From positions 1 to 18,004 of the forward strand of contig CAYJPN010000055.1 of assembly GCA_964372115.1 (NCBI GenBank): a stretch of DNA of 18,004 bases, written 5' to 3'. The position numbers were made by a program, and so were the translations under genes. This DNA comes from CG2-30-36-16 sp964372115 (GTDB lineage: Bacteria; Bacteroidota; Ignavibacteria; Ignavibacteriales; Ignavibacteriaceae). A model generated the notes under the pieces. It worked only from the letters and a program-made list of their open reading frames with translations. It did no database searches and had not been told where the DNA came from. Shown here piece by piece: positions 6,402 through 13,970 of the stretch (positions are counted from its first letter, which is position 1; each line of letters opens with the position of its first letter).

Positions 6402-8373
6402 CGAAATTATATAGGGCTATTGTGTTTGCGTCCGTTGTAAATGGTAAAGTTGGCGGAGTGAAATTCGAAGTGTACCTTGCAACATTCGAAAACCGGACTT
6501 CATCTATTTGCCCGTTAAAATTTGCACCAAGACTGAAATCGCCCGATGGAACGATAGGAGTATTACTCATTACAACTCTGCTTTCTCCATTTACATAAAG
6601 CGTCCAGTCGCCGCCGCTGGTATGAACAAGTGCAAGATGAGTCCACGTGTTCACAGGCAGCGCTATAAATTGACCTGACCAATTAACACCGCTCATCAGA
6701 ATATGTGCAGCACAATCGCCCGAACGACGAATGTATACTCCATACCCATTGCCGCTGCCATTATAAATTATACCTTCATCATTCCCATAAAATCCATTAT
6801 AGTTAACCCGGCATTCAAGAGTCAGGTCTTCAATTGTATTTGAAGGTGAGTCTGTATATGCATATTTACCGGAAGCAAACTGTAGTGCATAGTTTGTTTG
6901 CGCGGCTGTTGTTGTAGTTTGGGGATTATCCGCAGCCGTTGCGGTTAAATATGTTTGTCCGCTATACTCGAATACCTGGGCAATATAATCTGTAGAAGCG
7001 CTTAATCCCGATACTGTTACACTTGTACCTGTATCATTATAGACGCAGTACCAGCCCGAACCTATCTCAGTTCCGTTGCCGAAAGTTGTATTTGCTGTAT
7101 ATGTAGTATAATCAGTTGGAGCAGTTGTACCGCTGCCCGCCTGTTTAACGAAGACAGCTCTCCGGTAGCCATTACCATTTGTCCAGTTTATTGTAAAATT
7201 GTTATACATAATGTTTGAAAATGTAATATTGCTTGCTTGAACAGTTGGCGTATACAAAGGTTCGTCTGCACTTTCTGAAAATTTCATTGCAGATGCTTTT
7301 AAATCAGGATCCGTGGGATCTTGATATACAACAACGGGAATCCCATTTGGCGATATTACAATTGAGGGATCCGAGGAGGTGCCAGCTGAAATACCGTCTG
7401 AACCTAAATTATCCCAATTGGTTCCGCTGCCGGAATATTTCATTACAGTTAGTTTTTGTAACCCATCATCATCATAAGCAACATATGGGGTTCCGTTTCC
7501 ATCTATTACTATTGAGGGGCCCCTGTTTTGTTGGGTGCTTTGACCACCAAAGGTACCTAAAACTTGCCAGCTTCCACCGGAATATTTTATTACGGTTGCT
7601 CTATATGAATCATCAGCATCCCTGTATGCAACATAAGGTGTCCCGCTTCCATCTATTGCAATTGAGGAGTAGCATGGGCTATTTTCAATAGAGATACCGG
7701 TTGTACCAACAGTTTCCCAACCGCTGGTGCCATTACCTGTATATTTCATTACAGTAGGGACAAACGCCGGGCCAATTTGTTCATCATAAACTATATAAGG
7801 GACTCCGCTTCCATCTATTGCCAGTGAGATGTTCGTAGTGTAGTAAGTAGTAGAAAAACTGGAACCTACAACCTGCCAGCTTCCTTCAAAATATTTCCTT
7901 ACAGTTACTTTACCTACTTCGGTATATGCAACATACGGGATTCCGCTTCCATCTATTGCAAGTGGGACCTTGCCTGCAGGATCAGAGACGGGTGAACCAA
8001 CAACTTGCCAGCTTCCTTCAAAATATTTTCTTACAGTTACTTTACCTCCTTCGGCATTTGCAAAATACGGGATTCCGCTTCCATCTATTGCCAGTGAGAT
8101 GTTCGCAGTGTAATTAGTAGCAAAACCGGCTGAACCTACAACCTGCCAGTTACTGCCATCAAATTTCTTTACGGTTGCAAAACCATCAGCATCTCCATCA
8201 TCATAAGCAACATAAGGGGTACCATTTCCATCTACTGCAAGTAATAAATAAAGATGACATCCAGTCGTAAAATGGGGTGAACCAACCGTCCACCACTGTT
8301 GTGCAAATAACTGGTTTGTTCCGCAAAGCGCGGTTAAAAAAACCATCAAAATAAAATTGGTAAACGTTTTCAT
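6319..8373 (-). CDS. N-terminal part of frameshifted T9SS protein (seven repeats, FN3-like, LamG)
   Basis: The start is the ATG at 8373. It gives a clean signal peptide (MKTFTNFILMVFLTALCGTN, then QLFAQ) and has AGGAG 8 nt upstream; the frame extends to 8451 but the extra residues are polar. Residues about 24-370 are seven repeats of ~42-50 aa, each built on AIDGSGxPYVAY, T/V-x-KY, and a W-x-x-VGS segment. This is like the beta-propeller or BNR-type repeats of surface proteins. An FN3-like domain follows (about 378-490), then a LamG domain (about 494-665) ending at IALYNFDEG. There the frame is lost and 24 unrelated codons follow to a stop at 6319. The continuation is at 5727-6401. It is probably a cell-surface adhesin or glycan binder, but no catalytic motif is seen. 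It is divergent from the LuxR-type sensor at 8779. Confidence 0.8.
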   Translation of the reverse strand: MKTFTNFILMVFLTALCGTNQLFAQQWWTVGSPHFTTGCHLYLLLAVDGNGTPYVAYDDGDADGFATVKKFDGSNWQVVGSAGFATNYTANISLAIDGSGIPYFANAEGGKVTVRKYFEGSWQVVGSPVSDPAGKVPLAIDGSGIPYVAYTEVGKVTVRKYFEGSWQVVGSSFSTTYYTTNISLAIDGSGVPYIVYDEQIGPAFVPTVMKYTGNGTSGWETVGTTGISIENSPCYSSIAIDGSGTPYVAYRDADDSYRATVIKYSGGSWQVLGTFGGQSTQQNRGPSIVIDGNGTPYVAYDDDGLQKLTVMKYSGSGTNWDNLGSDGISAGTSSDPSIVISPNGIPVVVYQDPTDPDLKASAMKFSESADEPLYTPTVQASNITFSNIMYNNFTINWTNGNGYRRAVFVKQAGSGTTAPTDYTTYTANTTFGNGTEIGSGWYCVYNDTGTSVTVSGLSASTDYIAQVFEYSGQTYLTATAADNPQTTTTAAQTNYALQFASGKYAYTDSPSNTIEDLTLECRVNYNGFYGNDEGIIYNGSGNGYGVYIRRSGDCAAHILMSGVNWSGQFIALPVNTWTHLALVHTSGGDWTLYVNGESRVVMSNTPIVPSGDFSLGANFNGQIDEVRFSNVARYTSNFTPPTLPFTTDANTIALYNFDEGRWNSILRCFRKRLQSHIVWQPSVG
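6391..6396 (-). other. Single-base frameshift site in the LamG domain
   Basis: On the minus strand GATGAAGGCCGCTGGAAC gives DEGRWN in the upstream frame. Removing one C of the CC pair gives GAT GAA GGC GCT GGA ACA, which is DEGAGT, and joins ALYNFDEG to ASYDASGN as the LamG family expects. The cause is an inactivating +1 insertion or a sequence or assembly error. No heptameric slippery site is present, which argues against programmed frameshifting. Confidence 0.85.
7260..8300 (-). repeat. Seven tandem ~132-150-nt coding repeats
   Basis: The repeats lie within the frameshifted T9SS gene. The most similar DNA copies are 132 nt apart (7876 and 8008, both encoding YFEGSWQVVGS) and 270 nt apart (7801-7850 against 8071-8120). 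This indicates recent unequal duplication of 44-46-codon units, while the outer units are diverged. Confidence 0.75.
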
Positions 8374-8778
8374 CAATTTTTCTCCTAAATTGTTATTAAT
8401 CTTACAACCTTGCTTATTAATCTCTTTATTATTCGTTGTCCGAACCCGCAATCGAGTTTGAACAACTGTAAAATTAAAGTCCCGCCTTTACGGCTGAGTA
8501 GTGGAATGGGAGGAAATTCCGCTCCAGCGGGACGAATTACTTTAGCTTCGATGCCCCCTTCTAAAGGTAAACCGATTCTTCCCTTTGTGAGGTAAACTCG
8601 TTCCGCTACATATATACCGGGGCTCAAAATCCACTATCGAGATTCCAGCATCAACATTCATTTTCGGGTTTTCCACTACGCCGGCTGCAAAGTTGCAGTA
8701 ATAAATGTTTTTTTACATCACCCCACAGGGGTGATTTTTGATTTATTTCATTATTTTTGATGCAACGAAAAGGATATT
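8374..8778. other. Divergent intergenic region with GC-richer inverted repeats
   Basis: 405 nt lie between two divergent genes. 8479-8485 (GTCCCGC) pairs with 8527-8533 (GCGGGAC). Inside, AGTGGAAT pairs with ATTCCGCT around a purine-rich loop, so 8479-8533 could fold as one long structured element. The composition of about 8450-8700 is visibly more GC-rich than the other spacers. An 80-codon minus-strand frame (8385-8627) crosses it without Shine-Dalgarno or family resemblance, and I do not call it a gene. A small hairpin (CTGCA-AAGT-TGCAG, 8685-8698) and the palindrome at 8717-8735 lie nearer the plus-strand gene. No convincing promoter was found. Confidence 0.4.
8717..8739 (+). promoter_or_regulatory. 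Perfect palindrome upstream of the LuxR-type gene: operator or leader terminator
   Basis: ATCACCCC-ACA-GGGGTGAT (8717-8735) is a perfect 8-bp-arm dyad followed by Ts (8736-8739). It starts 62 nt before the ATG at 8779. As RNA it would act like an intrinsic terminator or attenuator. As DNA it is a symmetrical site suited to a dimeric regulator. There is no upstream plus-strand gene in the window to terminate. Confidence 0.5.
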
Positions 8779-10044
8779 ATGGTTCTTCCTTCAATTATTA
8801 GTGTTATTCCGCCTACAGTTTGCCTGGTGCTGGCTCTGTATATTTCAGTGCAGGGATGGAAGGACCGGGGTATAAAAATTTTTGTGCTTTTACTATTAGC
8901 ACTCACTGCCTATGGTGTGGTACAGGTAATTATTCAGAACCAGCAGGATATTAATGATGTGGCTTACCTTGTGAGGATCAGAACTGCTTTCTGGGGATTG
9001 ATTGCACCTTTAAGCTATCATACAATAATAGCGCTGCTGAATGAGAAGATGAAGTTCCGGATGTTTGTACTTATTTGTCTTTACCTGTTTGGGATAGCGC
9101 TAATAATTTTATCATTAACCGGCAGCACAATCTATAAAGATTATTTTCTTGGTAAATGGGGATGGGGCTCGGTACCGGATCCAAGCAATTGGTTTTTTAT
9201 TGTATTATTTATTTACCTATTAACCGTGGTTCTATTGCATTTAGCAGCGCTGTTGTCAACCAGGCAGCAGACTGAGAATTACAGGATACATAAACTTGCC
9301 CATGCAATATTAATCAATTCTATATGGGGAGGTGTTTTCACAATCGTACCTTATTTCATTCTTTCGTGGATTAAGATGCCGGCAGAAATTTTTTTAGCAT
9401 ATGCAGGCAATATTGCAGTGTTCCTTCAGGTATTTGCAATTCAAAAATACCAGCCCGAAAAGTTTTCAATCAGCAATACACTTTCAAAGCTAATTCTTCT
9501 TATGCCAGCCGAGACTCTACTTTTGAATCCGGACAAAAAGGTTATATGTATTAATAAAGATAAAATATTGTTTAACGGATTTACTCGAAAAGATTTAGAA
9601 GGAGCGGGATACGAAAAAATATTCGCAGATGTTTCTCTGATTGATGAGGAAATTGAAAAGGTAAAAATGTATCCGAATTATTCCGCCTCTTTTGAAACCG
9701 GATGTAACACAAAAAACGGAAAGATAATAAACGGGAATATCAGTATATCCGGATTACGTAATGAATTTAAAGATATAACTGCCTTTTTCGCAGTATTCAA
9801 TAAATTATCAGATAATACCCGGTTACTCGAGTTTTTGCAAATCTCTTATGAACTATCGAACCGGGAAAAAGAGATTGCGGCATTATTGCTAAGGAATTTC
9901 AGTAATACTCAAATATGCGATAGCTTATTCATTTCATTCAATACTGTCAAAACACATACTCGGAATATTTATCAAAAAACCGGCACAACGAATCGCAAAG
10001 AGTTCATTAAATTGTGCGCAAATTTAGTTGAAAAGTGTAAATAA
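8779..10044 (+). CDS. Membrane-anchored sensor with C-terminal LuxR-type HTH
   Basis: A 421-aa protein. Residues 1-225 contain about seven hydrophobic helices, resembling the histidine-kinase N-terminal 7TM sensor region. Residues about 240-345 look like a PAS fold (MPAETLLLNPDKKVICINKD, then ILFNGFTRKDLEGAG). Residues about 358-415 are a LuxR/GerE HTH (LSNREKEIAALLL, SFNTVKTHTRNIYQKTGTTN). There is no kinase or receiver domain, so it would sense and bind DNA in one polypeptide, a membrane-bound one-component regulator. The ATG follows AAAGGA at a short spacing of about 4 nt. It is the only convincing plus-strand protein gene. It is divergent from one T9SS gene and convergent with another, so these are its likeliest targets (inference). 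The ligand is unknown. Confidence 0.85.
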   Translation: MVLPSIISVIPPTVCLVLALYISVQGWKDRGIKIFVLLLLALTAYGVVQVIIQNQQDINDVAYLVRIRTAFWGLIAPLSYHTIIALLNEKMKFRMFVLICLYLFGIALIILSLTGSTIYKDYFLGKWGWGSVPDPSNWFFIVLFIYLLTVVLLHLAALLSTRQQTENYRIHKLAHAILINSIWGGVFTIVPYFILSWIKMPAEIFLAYAGNIAVFLQVFAIQKYQPEKFSISNTLSKLILLMPAETLLLNPDKKVICINKDKILFNGFTRKDLEGAGYEKIFADVSLIDEEIEKVKMYPNYSASFETGCNTKNGKIINGNISISGLRNEFKDITAFFAVFNKLSDNTRLLEFLQISYELSNREKEIAALLLRNFSNTQICDSLFISFNTVKTHTRNIYQKTGTTNRKEFIKLCANLVEKCK

Positions 10045-10048
10045 TAAA

Positions 10049-10074
10049 TAGCGGCACCTCGAATAGTACCGCTA
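10049..10074. terminator. Probable bidirectional terminator between convergent genes
   Basis: TAGCGGCAC (10049-10057) pairs with GTACCGCTA (10066-10074) with one mismatch and an 8-nt loop. It lies 5 nt after the plus-strand stop at 10044 and 30 nt beyond the minus-strand stop at 10104. T-rich but interrupted sequence follows on both sides, so strength is uncertain. Confidence 0.5.
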
Positions 10075-10103
10075 TCCATAAAAATTTTATGAATAATTTT
10101 AAA

Positions 10104-13100
10104 TCATTTCATCAACACAAATTTTTTGATTGACCGATAATTATCTGACTTTAATTCATAGAAATATACACCGCTGGTTAATGCACTGCCGTCAAATTTT
10201 ACTTCGTAATTACCCGCTGACTGTTTACTGTTTTTTAGAGTAACTACTTCCCTGCCAAGTATATCATACACGATAAGTTTTACATCTTGCATCCCACCAT
10301 CCGTATTGCCCGGTATTGAATACTTTATTGTTGTTGTTGGATTAAATGGATTCGGATAATTCTGTGCTAATGAAAATGCTGTTGGTTTTTCTATTGCAAC
10401 TTTTATTTCTTTAGAGTATTCAAAACTTCCATCTGCATCTATTTGTTTTAACCTGTAGTTGAGACTAAGGTTAAGATTGAGGTTGAGTAAGTTATCAGTA
10501 AATGAATATTGTTTTGGAGAATTTGAATTTCCGTGTCCATTCACAAATCCAATAGATTCCCATTCTGAAAGCTGACTGCTGATAACTGAACGCTGATCGC
10601 TGACTACTGACCGCTGTATTTCAAACCCGTAATTATTCACTTCCGTGGCTGTCTGCCATTTCAATTCAACTATGTTTTGATTAACTTTTGCAGTAAAAGA
10701 GGTTAGTTCTACCGGCAATGTTGTTAAATAGGCTGCAAGTTTTGAAAAATCTATTACTTCGTTTACTGTGCCGCCTGAAAATCCCAGACTTGAATTGTTG
10801 TATAGCCTTGGCATAACTGTCCCCGAAGCAGTTGTAGTTACATCACAAGTAATAAAATAATAATGCCCGCTTGCATTCAGTACACTGTTAAATCCTCTAT
10901 CGAAAGTAACTATTCCTGCATTTCCCGGATCCCATGTAAATATTTCACCCAGACGTGTATCAGAAGCACTATTAAATATTTCATCAGCGCTTTGCCAAAG
11001 TTTAAAATTGGATAGTCCTGCATGTTCTCCATCCAGATAGATTTCCACTCTATTAAGACTGAATTCATTTGCAGCATCCAAATAAAAGCGTCCAATTGCT
11101 TGATCAGGATTACCTTTGACTACATCCGGCGCAAATGAATTACCGTATGTATAAGATGCAGTTTTTACCGGTGTACCATTATTTGACCAATATGCAATTT
11201 CATCAACAACATTTGAAGCTCCAAGAACATCTATATCCCCGTCTCCATCAATATCGGAAGGGAAAACCGAAACTGCATTGTCAAAATTGCCGTCAATAGT
11301 ATGTAGTGTAAAATTTTGAATGCCGTCATTCTCAAACCATGCTATACCAGAGGTACCGTCAGACGCACCAAGAACATCCACATCACCGTCACCATCAACA
11401 TCTGTTGCACAAACGGATTTTACATTTACAAAATTAACTGTAGTTACACTTTTTTGCGTAAAATTTTCATTGCCATCGTTTTCCCACCAATCAATTCTAC
11501 TTAAGGAGGCTGAAGCGCCTAAAATATCAATATCACCGTCTTCGTCCATGTCTGTTGCACAAACAGATGATGCAGCAGTATATCCGGTTTTAATTACGTA
11601 TTCGGTAAAAGTCTCATTCCCGTTGTTTTTCCACCAGGCTATTTCATTATCATATTCAGCAGCCCCAACAATATCTGTAAAACCATCTTTATTAATATCG
11701 CTTGCATAAACCGATGTAGCATGTCGGAAAGTATTAGTAACAACATGTTCTGAAAAGATTTGATTTCCGTCATTTTCCCACCAACAGATGGCATCGTCTG
11801 CGTATGCTGCACCTACAACATCCATATGACCATCACCGTTTATATCCGCTACAAACACTTCACAAACGCTGTAATAATCTCTTTGAACACCATGTTTTAT
11901 CATTCCGTCAGCTGGAGTTCCATCGTTTTCCCACCAGAAAGTATCGTAGACAAGATACCCGGTTCCCAATACATCAAGATCCCCATCACTATCTAAATCA
12001 CCTGTTGTAACAAAATGAGCTCCCTCATCGTTACTCAGAATAATATGCTCCGTAAACATTTCATTGCCGTCATTTTCCCACCATGAAATCAAATCCCCAT
12101 CCTTTGCGGCTCCCAGAACGTCTAAGTCGCCGTCACCATCCAGGTCAGCAGCATGAACCGAACTTGCACCGTTATAAGATTGTTTTATTGCAATTCCGGT
12201 AAATCTATTAATTCCGAGAGTGTAATATTCATCTCCCGTTGTGGTATAGTTTTCAAAGGTAACTAAGCCGCCGGAAACAGATGTTGCTGTAGCTGCCACT
12301 GTAAAATCCCCGGATGTTCCTGAACGCTTCAATAACACATATGAGGAAGCAGATGCCCCATCAATATTATCTGCACCAAATACACTGAGATCAAATTGCA
12401 TGTTTATAGTTTGAGAATTTCCGGAGTATTGATCATACATAAACCAAATAGTTTCTGCTCGTTCCTTTACATCTCCAGGACAATCACTTATTGTTGTTCC
12501 TGAGAGACTGTTATTCGCAAAAACACAAAACATATTTTCAACGAATGATGCAGGTGTATTAGCCTGCAGTGCTAATCCGCTTGAAGCGTTAGACCAGTTT
12601 GTTCCATTTGGGCTGCATAAAGCTTCTGCATCGTTCTTAAATCCCGTCGGGAAATCCGCAAATGCTGCATATGATCCCGAAGTAGTCCCCGAGCCGCCGT
12701 TTATCAGATCATTTTCGTAACTGTAACCGCCAACATTATTACTTGCATCGTCTAACCATCCGCCGCCCCAATCTGTATCCAACTTATAATAAGCAAAAAG
12801 AAAGTTGACATTACTTGGAGCATCTGAGGCGGTAATTACTTTATGCCTCCATTCATTCAACTTTTCAGCAGTTAATTTTGAATTGTACCACATCCTAACT
12901 TCATCAATATAACCATCGAAATAGTTGCCTGGATCTGCAGGAATACTTCCACTTGAGGCTTCCGCACCTATTATGAGGTGAGTTCCCGAATTATAGGTTA
13001 TCGTTGAACCTTCACCATCAACATTAATTCCATCCACATATAAATCAGCATCAGAAGCATCATGAGTAACAGCTATATTATGCCAACCCGGGGTCATACC

Positions 13101-13427
13101 AGAAACTGGATAGTATATTCCCAAATATCCATTGTTGGCAGTATTGCGATATGCAAATGCAATTCTATCATCGGAGCCGTTGTCTTCTAATGTAATATTA
13201 AACCCTGCTGCTTGTGTGCAGGAAATAATGGCTTCAGTAGAAGTAACCGACCAGCTTCCTTTATAAATCCACATTTCAACTGAAAAAGTATTAAACTGGA
13301 AATCCGTACCGGCGCTTAACCAGCGATCTCCATCGTTTAACTTTGCACATGTACCATTTCCTTGAGCAAAGACTAAATTACTGCCTATGAAAAATGTAAA
13401 AACGAATACTAATAATAATGAGCGCAT
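10104..13427 (-). CDS. Large secreted LamG / FG-GAP repeat protein with T9SS sorting domain
   Basis: A 1107-aa surface protein. A signal peptide is at 1-22 (MRSLLLVFVFTFFIGSNLVF, then AQ). A LamG/concanavalin domain spans about 25-220 (FSVEMWIYKGSW, NYFDGYIDEVRMW). A linker domain precedes seven FG-GAP/VCBS repeats at about 415-760, each with a calcium-type D-x-D-x-D-G-D-x-D loop (ADLDGDGDLDVLGA) and a WWENDGN strand. A beta domain follows (about 770-900), then an FN3-like domain (LPVELTSFTA, about 908) and a sorting domain from QNYPNPFNP (about 1022) to IKKFVLMK. The FN3 domain has a heptamer repeat array and a hexamer run in frame. The ATG has GGAGG with a 4-nt spacer. The gene lies 44 nt after the receiver gene on the same strand. 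It is probably a calcium-stabilised adhesin or carbohydrate-binding surface protein. Confidence 0.88.
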   Translation of the reverse strand: MRSLLLVFVFTFFIGSNLVFAQGNGTCAKLNDGDRWLSAGTDFQFNTFSVEMWIYKGSWSVTSTEAIISCTQAAGFNITLEDNGSDDRIAFAYRNTANNGYLGIYYPVSGMTPGWHNIAVTHDASDADLYVDGINVDGEGSTITYNSGTHLIIGAEASSGSIPADPGNYFDGYIDEVRMWYNSKLTAEKLNEWRHKVITASDAPSNVNFLFAYYKLDTDWGGGWLDDASNNVGGYSYENDLINGGSGTTSGSYAAFADFPTGFKNDAEALCSPNGTNWSNASSGLALQANTPASFVENMFCVFANNSLSGTTISDCPGDVKERAETIWFMYDQYSGNSQTINMQFDLSVFGADNIDGASASSYVLLKRSGTSGDFTVAATATSVSGGLVTFENYTTTGDEYYTLGINRFTGIAIKQSYNGASSVHAADLDGDGDLDVLGAAKDGDLISWWENDGNEMFTEHIILSNDEGAHFVTTGDLDSDGDLDVLGTGYLVYDTFWWENDGTPADGMIKHGVQRDYYSVCEVFVADINGDGHMDVVGAAYADDAICWWENDGNQIFSEHVVTNTFRHATSVYASDINKDGFTDIVGAAEYDNEIAWWKNNGNETFTEYVIKTGYTAASSVCATDMDEDGDIDILGASASLSRIDWWENDGNENFTQKSVTTVNFVNVKSVCATDVDGDGDVDVLGASDGTSGIAWFENDGIQNFTLHTIDGNFDNAVSVFPSDIDGDGDIDVLGASNVVDEIAYWSNNGTPVKTASYTYGNSFAPDVVKGNPDQAIGRFYLDAANEFSLNRVEIYLDGEHAGLSNFKLWQSADEIFNSASDTRLGEIFTWDPGNAGIVTFDRGFNSVLNASGHYYFITCDVTTTASGTVMPRLYNNSSLGFSGGTVNEVIDFSKLAAYLTTLPVELTSFTAKVNQNIVELKWQTATEVNNYGFEIQRSVVSDQRSVISSQLSEWESIGFVNGHGNSNSPKQYSFTDNLLNLNLNLSLNYRLKQIDADGSFEYSKEIKVAIEKPTAFSLAQNYPNPFNPTTTIKYSIPGNTDGGMQDVKLIVYDILGREVVTLKNSKQSAGNYEVKFDGSALTSGVYFYELKSDNYRSIKKFVLMK
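10455..10490 (-). repeat. Hexamer tandem run encoding Leu-Asn repeats in the FN3 domain
   Basis: Successive 6-nt units (GAGACT, AAGGTT, AAGATT, GAGGTT, GAGTAA on the plus strand, 10461-10490) translate on the minus strand as alternating L/N residues, LLNLNLNLSLN. The paralogues have SNLRGKV or ELKGTNV at this place, just before YRLKQID. It is an in-frame low-complexity expansion. Confidence 0.6.
10565..10617 (-). repeat. Heptamer tandem array (TCAGNNN) in the FN3 linker
   Basis: On the plus strand CTGA recurs at exactly 7-nt intervals at 10565, 10572, 10579, 10586, 10593, 10600 and 10607, with a degenerate eighth unit (CTGT) at 10614. Because seven is not a multiple of three, the frame rotates and the array encodes SVVSDQRSVISSQLSE between FEIQR and WESIGF. 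The unit resembles short tandem heptanucleotide repeats known from intergenic DNA of other bacteria. Confidence 0.8.
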
Positions 13428-13471
13428 AATTCCTCCAATTAATTTATAGGACTAAATGTTTTATTACAGTT

Positions 13472-13840
13472 TTATTTTTTCTCATTCAGATTGAAATTTT
13501 TTTTTGTAGTTATATTTTTTAATTCATAAAGATCTTTCTTCAATAAATACGCGCTCGCTCCCGCTTTCTCTGCTTCGTGTCTGTATGTTTTGGAATTAAA
13601 ACCTGTCAGAATTATTATTTCGGCATCAGGGAATGAACTTGTAATCTTCTTTGCGGCAATGAGGCCGTTAAGTTTTTTCATTTTTATATCCATTATCACA
13701 AGATCGGGACGGTAAATTTCATAATACTTCAATGCGTCAAGTCCATCGTTCAGCTCAATAAAAGTATTATTATCCCTGCCGATTGTATCAGCAATCGCTT
13801 CGCGCATAGCTTGATTATCTTCCACGATCATTACTGTCAT
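13472..13840 (-). CDS. Receiver-only (CheY-like) response regulator
   Basis: A 122-aa protein made of one receiver domain with all key positions: acidic pair E7-D8, phospho-acceptor D51 (VIMDIKM), T79 (ILTG) and K101 (YLLKKD). There is no output domain, only a ~20-residue lysine-rich tail. It could act by protein contact, as a phosphate sink for the kinase encoded upstream, or as a relay. The ATG at 13840 has a purine-rich GAGAG stretch before it, and a second ATG three codons in is possible. It is 130 nt downstream of the NarL-type gene and 44 nt upstream of the large T9SS gene, all on one strand. A dyad at 13892-13909 in its leader may be regulatory. Confidence 0.85.
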   Translation of the reverse strand: MTVMIVEDNQAMREAIADTIGRDNNTFIELNDGLDALKYYEIYRPDLVIMDIKMKKLNGLIAAKKITSSFPDAEIIILTGFNSKTYRHEAEKAGASAYLLKKDLYELKNITTKKNFNLNEKK

Positions 13841-13891
13841 TCTTCTCTCTTAATAACTAACCGAAAATTGTGGATTAATTGTAATAAACAC

Positions 13892-13909
13892 ATGAGTTCA
13901 TTAACTCAT
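13892..13909. promoter_or_regulatory. Dyad upstream of the receiver gene
   Basis: ATGAGTT-CATT-AACTCAT (13892-13909) is a perfect 7-bp-arm inverted repeat 52-69 nt upstream of the ATG at 13840. On the minus strand it lacks a T-run, so it is a poor terminator for the preceding gene. A regulator-binding site is possible, for example for the neighbouring NarL-type protein. Confidence 0.3.
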
Positions 13910-13970
13910 TTTTTGGGCAGGGCAAATTTTTGTGAATAAGTGGGTTTTACAGAATTTTTAAAAGAGCGGG

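Noticed and set aside
7260..8300. CRISPR-like regularly spaced repeats
   Set aside because: Spacing of 130-150 nt, open reading frame throughout, and similarity across the whole unit show tandem protein repeats.
8385..8627. 80-codon minus-strand ORF
   Set aside because: It overlaps the start region of the T9SS gene, has no Shine-Dalgarno, runs through inverted repeats, and its peptide resembles translated repeat DNA and no known family.
10565..10617. Heptamer array as a clustered regulator-binding site
   Set aside because: It is deep inside a coding sequence, translated in frame between conserved residues, with no promoter nearby.
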